32,939 bases of DNA, from positions 4,434 through 37,372 of the forward strand of contig JANQZS010000104.1 in NCBI GenBank assembly GCA_030728405.1, in the 5' to 3' direction. A model generated the notes under the pieces. The model was not told the DNA's origin. It worked only from the letters and a program-made list of their open reading frames with translations, and made no database searches. Below, piece by piece: positions 31,318 to 32,939 of this stretch (the first letter of the stretch is position 1; every line of letters starts with the position of its first letter). A program made the position numbers and the translations under genes. Origin of the DNA: Candidatus Nanopelagicales bacterium. Its GTDB lineage: Bacteria; Actinomycetota; Actinomycetes; S36-B12.

Positions 31318-31928
31318 GTGCGCGGGTAGTACTTGCAACACGTAACAACCACAAGGTCACCGAGCTGCGGCGCATCTTGGCTGATGTTGATGTGCAGGTG
31401 GAGTTGTTGGGCACCGGCGAGTTCCCCGGTCTACCTGATGTTCCTGAGACCGGCAGCACTTTCGCAGCCAATGCGTTACTCAAGGCACGTGATGTTGCCC
31501 AGCGCACGGGATTAGTTGCGATCGCTGATGACTCTGGCCTGTGTGTGGATGCACTCAATGGAATGCCCGGCATTTTCTCGGCCCGCTGGGCCGGTACCCA
31601 CGGAAATGATCTTGCCAACCTTGAACTGGTGCTCGCGCAATTACGCGATGTGCCAGCGCGTAAGCGCACTGCTGCTTTTCATTGCGCAGCCGCTATCGCC
31701 ACGCCAGAAGGTGAAGAGCGAGTAGTTGAGGGGGTGCTCGACGGGGTACTTATCGATGCACCGCGTGGTGGCAATGGTTTTGGTTACGACCCGATTTTTA
31801 TTCCGTTGGGTTACCAAGAAACCACCGCCGAAATGACTGCATTGCAAAAAGATGCGATCAGTCACCGCGGGATCGCCTTCCGCGCCCTTGCGCCGGTTCT
31901 CGCTGAAGTGATGAGCCGCCGAAACTAG
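31314..31928 (+). CDS. rdgB: RdgB/HAM1 family non-canonical purine NTP pyrophosphatase
   Basis: [55 protein letters not shown] overlap with rph. Confidence 0.96.
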   Translation: MSARVVLATRNNHKVTELRRILADVDVQVELLGTGEFPGLPDVPETGSTFAANALLKARDVAQRTGLVAIADDSGLCVDALNGMPGIFSARWAGTHGNDLANLELVLAQLRDVPARKRTAAFHCAAAIATPEGEERVVEGVLDGVLIDAPRGGNGFGYDPIFIPLGYQETTAEMTALQKDAISHRGIAFRALAPVLAEVMSRRN

Positions 31929-31933
31929 TTCGG

Positions 31934-32434
31934 TTACGAGAATGCTCGCGCCTTCTCCACGATCTGCTCTGCGTTGAGTGATCCTGGCACTATCTGCACG
32001 CTGCCATCAGCTGAAATGAATGCGAAGGCTGGTTGTGCGGCCACACCAAACTTTGCCCACACAGCCGCCTTCTCATCTGAGATGTGCCGGAGTTGGCCAA
32101 GTTCGGTATCGGCAACGAACTGATTCATGTCATCAACCGGTCCGAGGGCTCCCACTCCAATGATTTCTGCCTCGCCGTTGAGTTCAGAGGCTGCCGCAGA
32201 AATCTCTGGTGCTTCAGCGAAGCACACCGAGCACCACGGTGCCCAAAACCACAGAACGGTTGTTTTGTCAGCAAGTTCAGCACTTGTGAATTCAGCACCA
32301 GCCAGTGTTGGCGAAGAAAAGGTGGGAATTTCCGGCGTTTCGGTGGCGGAGTTGGAATCGCTGCCGCAGCCAGCTAGCCCGATCAGTAACGCGCTGGCCG
32401 CTAGAGCTGTAAAAAGTCGAGTTAGTCGCATCAT
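31934..32434 (-). CDS. Thioredoxin-fold (TlpA/DsbF-like) lipoprotein
   Basis: Lipobox LIGLAGCGS; VLWFWAPWCSVCFAEAPEI; start 32434 or 32431. Confidence 0.88.
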   Translation of the reverse strand: MMRLTRLFTALAASALLIGLAGCGSDSNSATETPEIPTFSSPTLAGAEFTSAELADKTTVLWFWAPWCSVCFAEAPEISAAASELNGEAEIIGVGALGPVDDMNQFVADTELGQLRHISDEKAAVWAKFGVAAQPAFAFISADGSVQIVPGSLNAEQIVEKARAFS

Positions 32435-32437
32435 CGT

Positions 32438-32485
32438 CAACCTTTCCAAGAGCCAACCTTTCCAAGAGCCAACCTTTCCAAGAGA
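32438..32485. repeat. Three 16-bp tandem repeats in the leader of the thioredoxin-fold lipoprotein gene
   Basis: CAACCTTTCCAAGAGC x3 (last base of third copy A); minus strand GCTCTTGGAAAGGTTG carries the Shine-Dalgarno-like GGAAAGG. Confidence 0.95.
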
Positions 32486-32509
32486 CTGCGTTCGTGAAGA
32501 CAAAGGGAG

Positions 32510-32821
32510 TCAGGCGGTGATCCCGAGTTCGCGTAACTTTTCTGCCAGATCGGGGTTTGAGGGCTCCACAAGGTAGGTTCCATCCTCAAAAACGACCACA
32601 GGAATCGACTGCTTGCCACTGATGGCGATAGCTGCATCCCGGTATTCGTCGTTGTTCTCCACGTCAAGGTAGGTAAAAGAAACTCCGAGTTCTGCAAGTT
32701 GGCGCTTTGAGCGGCGACAGTCTCCGCACCACTCTGCTCCGTAGAACAAGATTTCAGGCGCAACGTCGGCTGTAGTCCTAGGAACGATGGTAACCCCGCC
32801 CAGTCTTTGCGGGATCTTCAA
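32510..32821 (-). CDS. Glutaredoxin/mycoredoxin-like protein
   Basis: ILFYGAEWCGDCRRSKRQLAELGVSFTYLDVE, QSIPVVVFEDGTYLVEPSNPDLAEKL; TTG start likely. Confidence 0.85.
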   Translation of the reverse strand: MKIPQRLGGVTIVPRTTADVAPEILFYGAEWCGDCRRSKRQLAELGVSFTYLDVENNDEYRDAAIAISGKQSIPVVVFEDGTYLVEPSNPDLAEKLRELGITA

Positions 32822-32837
32822 ACCCTCTGCAATCGAT

Positions 32838-32854
32838 TGCTAAATGATTTAACA
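32838..32854. promoter_or_regulatory. Zur-like palindrome upstream of the His-rich gene
   Basis: TGCTAAATGATTTAACA, near-perfect 17-bp palindrome 21 nt before ATG 32876. Confidence 0.45.
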
Positions 32855-32875
32855 TGCCGAATGAGGAGGTGGGGC

Positions 32876-32939
32876 ATGTCTGGCGACCACGAACACGAGC
32901 ATGACCACGAACACGAGCATGACCACGAACACGAGCATG
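32876..32939 (+). CDS. N-terminus of a His-rich protein (truncated by window end), probably a metal transporter or metallochaperone
   Basis: MSGDHEHEHDHEHEHDHEHEH from three perfect 18-bp repeats GACCACGAACACGAGCAT (32885-32938); GAGGAGG upstream. Confidence 0.7.
   Translation, partial: MSGDHEHEHDHEHEHDHEHEH

Overview
Chromosomal window from an actinobacterium. About 35 protein-coding genes can be supported. I see no rRNA, tRNA, CRISPR array or mobile element. Left to right: (i) a + strand operon with the end of a LivH-type permease, LivM, a tandem-GNAT protein and a complete PxpA / biotin carrier / biotin carboxylase / PxpB / PxpC / cupin set (1-6837); (ii) cspA, a DoxX-like protein, trmB, a peptidase S51-like protein and an AhpD-like protein; (iii) a CsoR/CstR-family repressor - copZ - copA - MalY/PatB-type C-S lyase - secreted SGNH protein operon (9787-14232); (iv) pckG, argF, whiB-like, trxA, a methyltransferase, a DUF3039-like gene, an amino-acid binding lipoprotein, a HdeD-like protein, an IclR regulator, a GH18 protein and a class V aminotransferase; (v) the clpS-DUF2017 / mec-cysO-cysM / murI-rph-rdgB block known from mycobacteria, here with an actinorhodopsin-like proton-pump gene on the opposite strand; (vi) a thioredoxin-fold lipoprotein, a glutaredoxin-like gene and the start of a His-rich protein. 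Strongest leads: a His-less (CstR-like) CsoR repressor with the same ATACCC-N4-GGGTAT palindrome at its own promoter and at trxA; the biotin-linked PxpABC operon with a transporter; recurrent TANNNT-N6-start-codon (leaderless-type) promoters; a triple 16-bp repeat carrying the ribosome-binding site of the secreted thioredoxin lipoprotein; and a Zur-like palindrome before the His-rich gene. All calls are from reading sequence and family recall; no searches were run.
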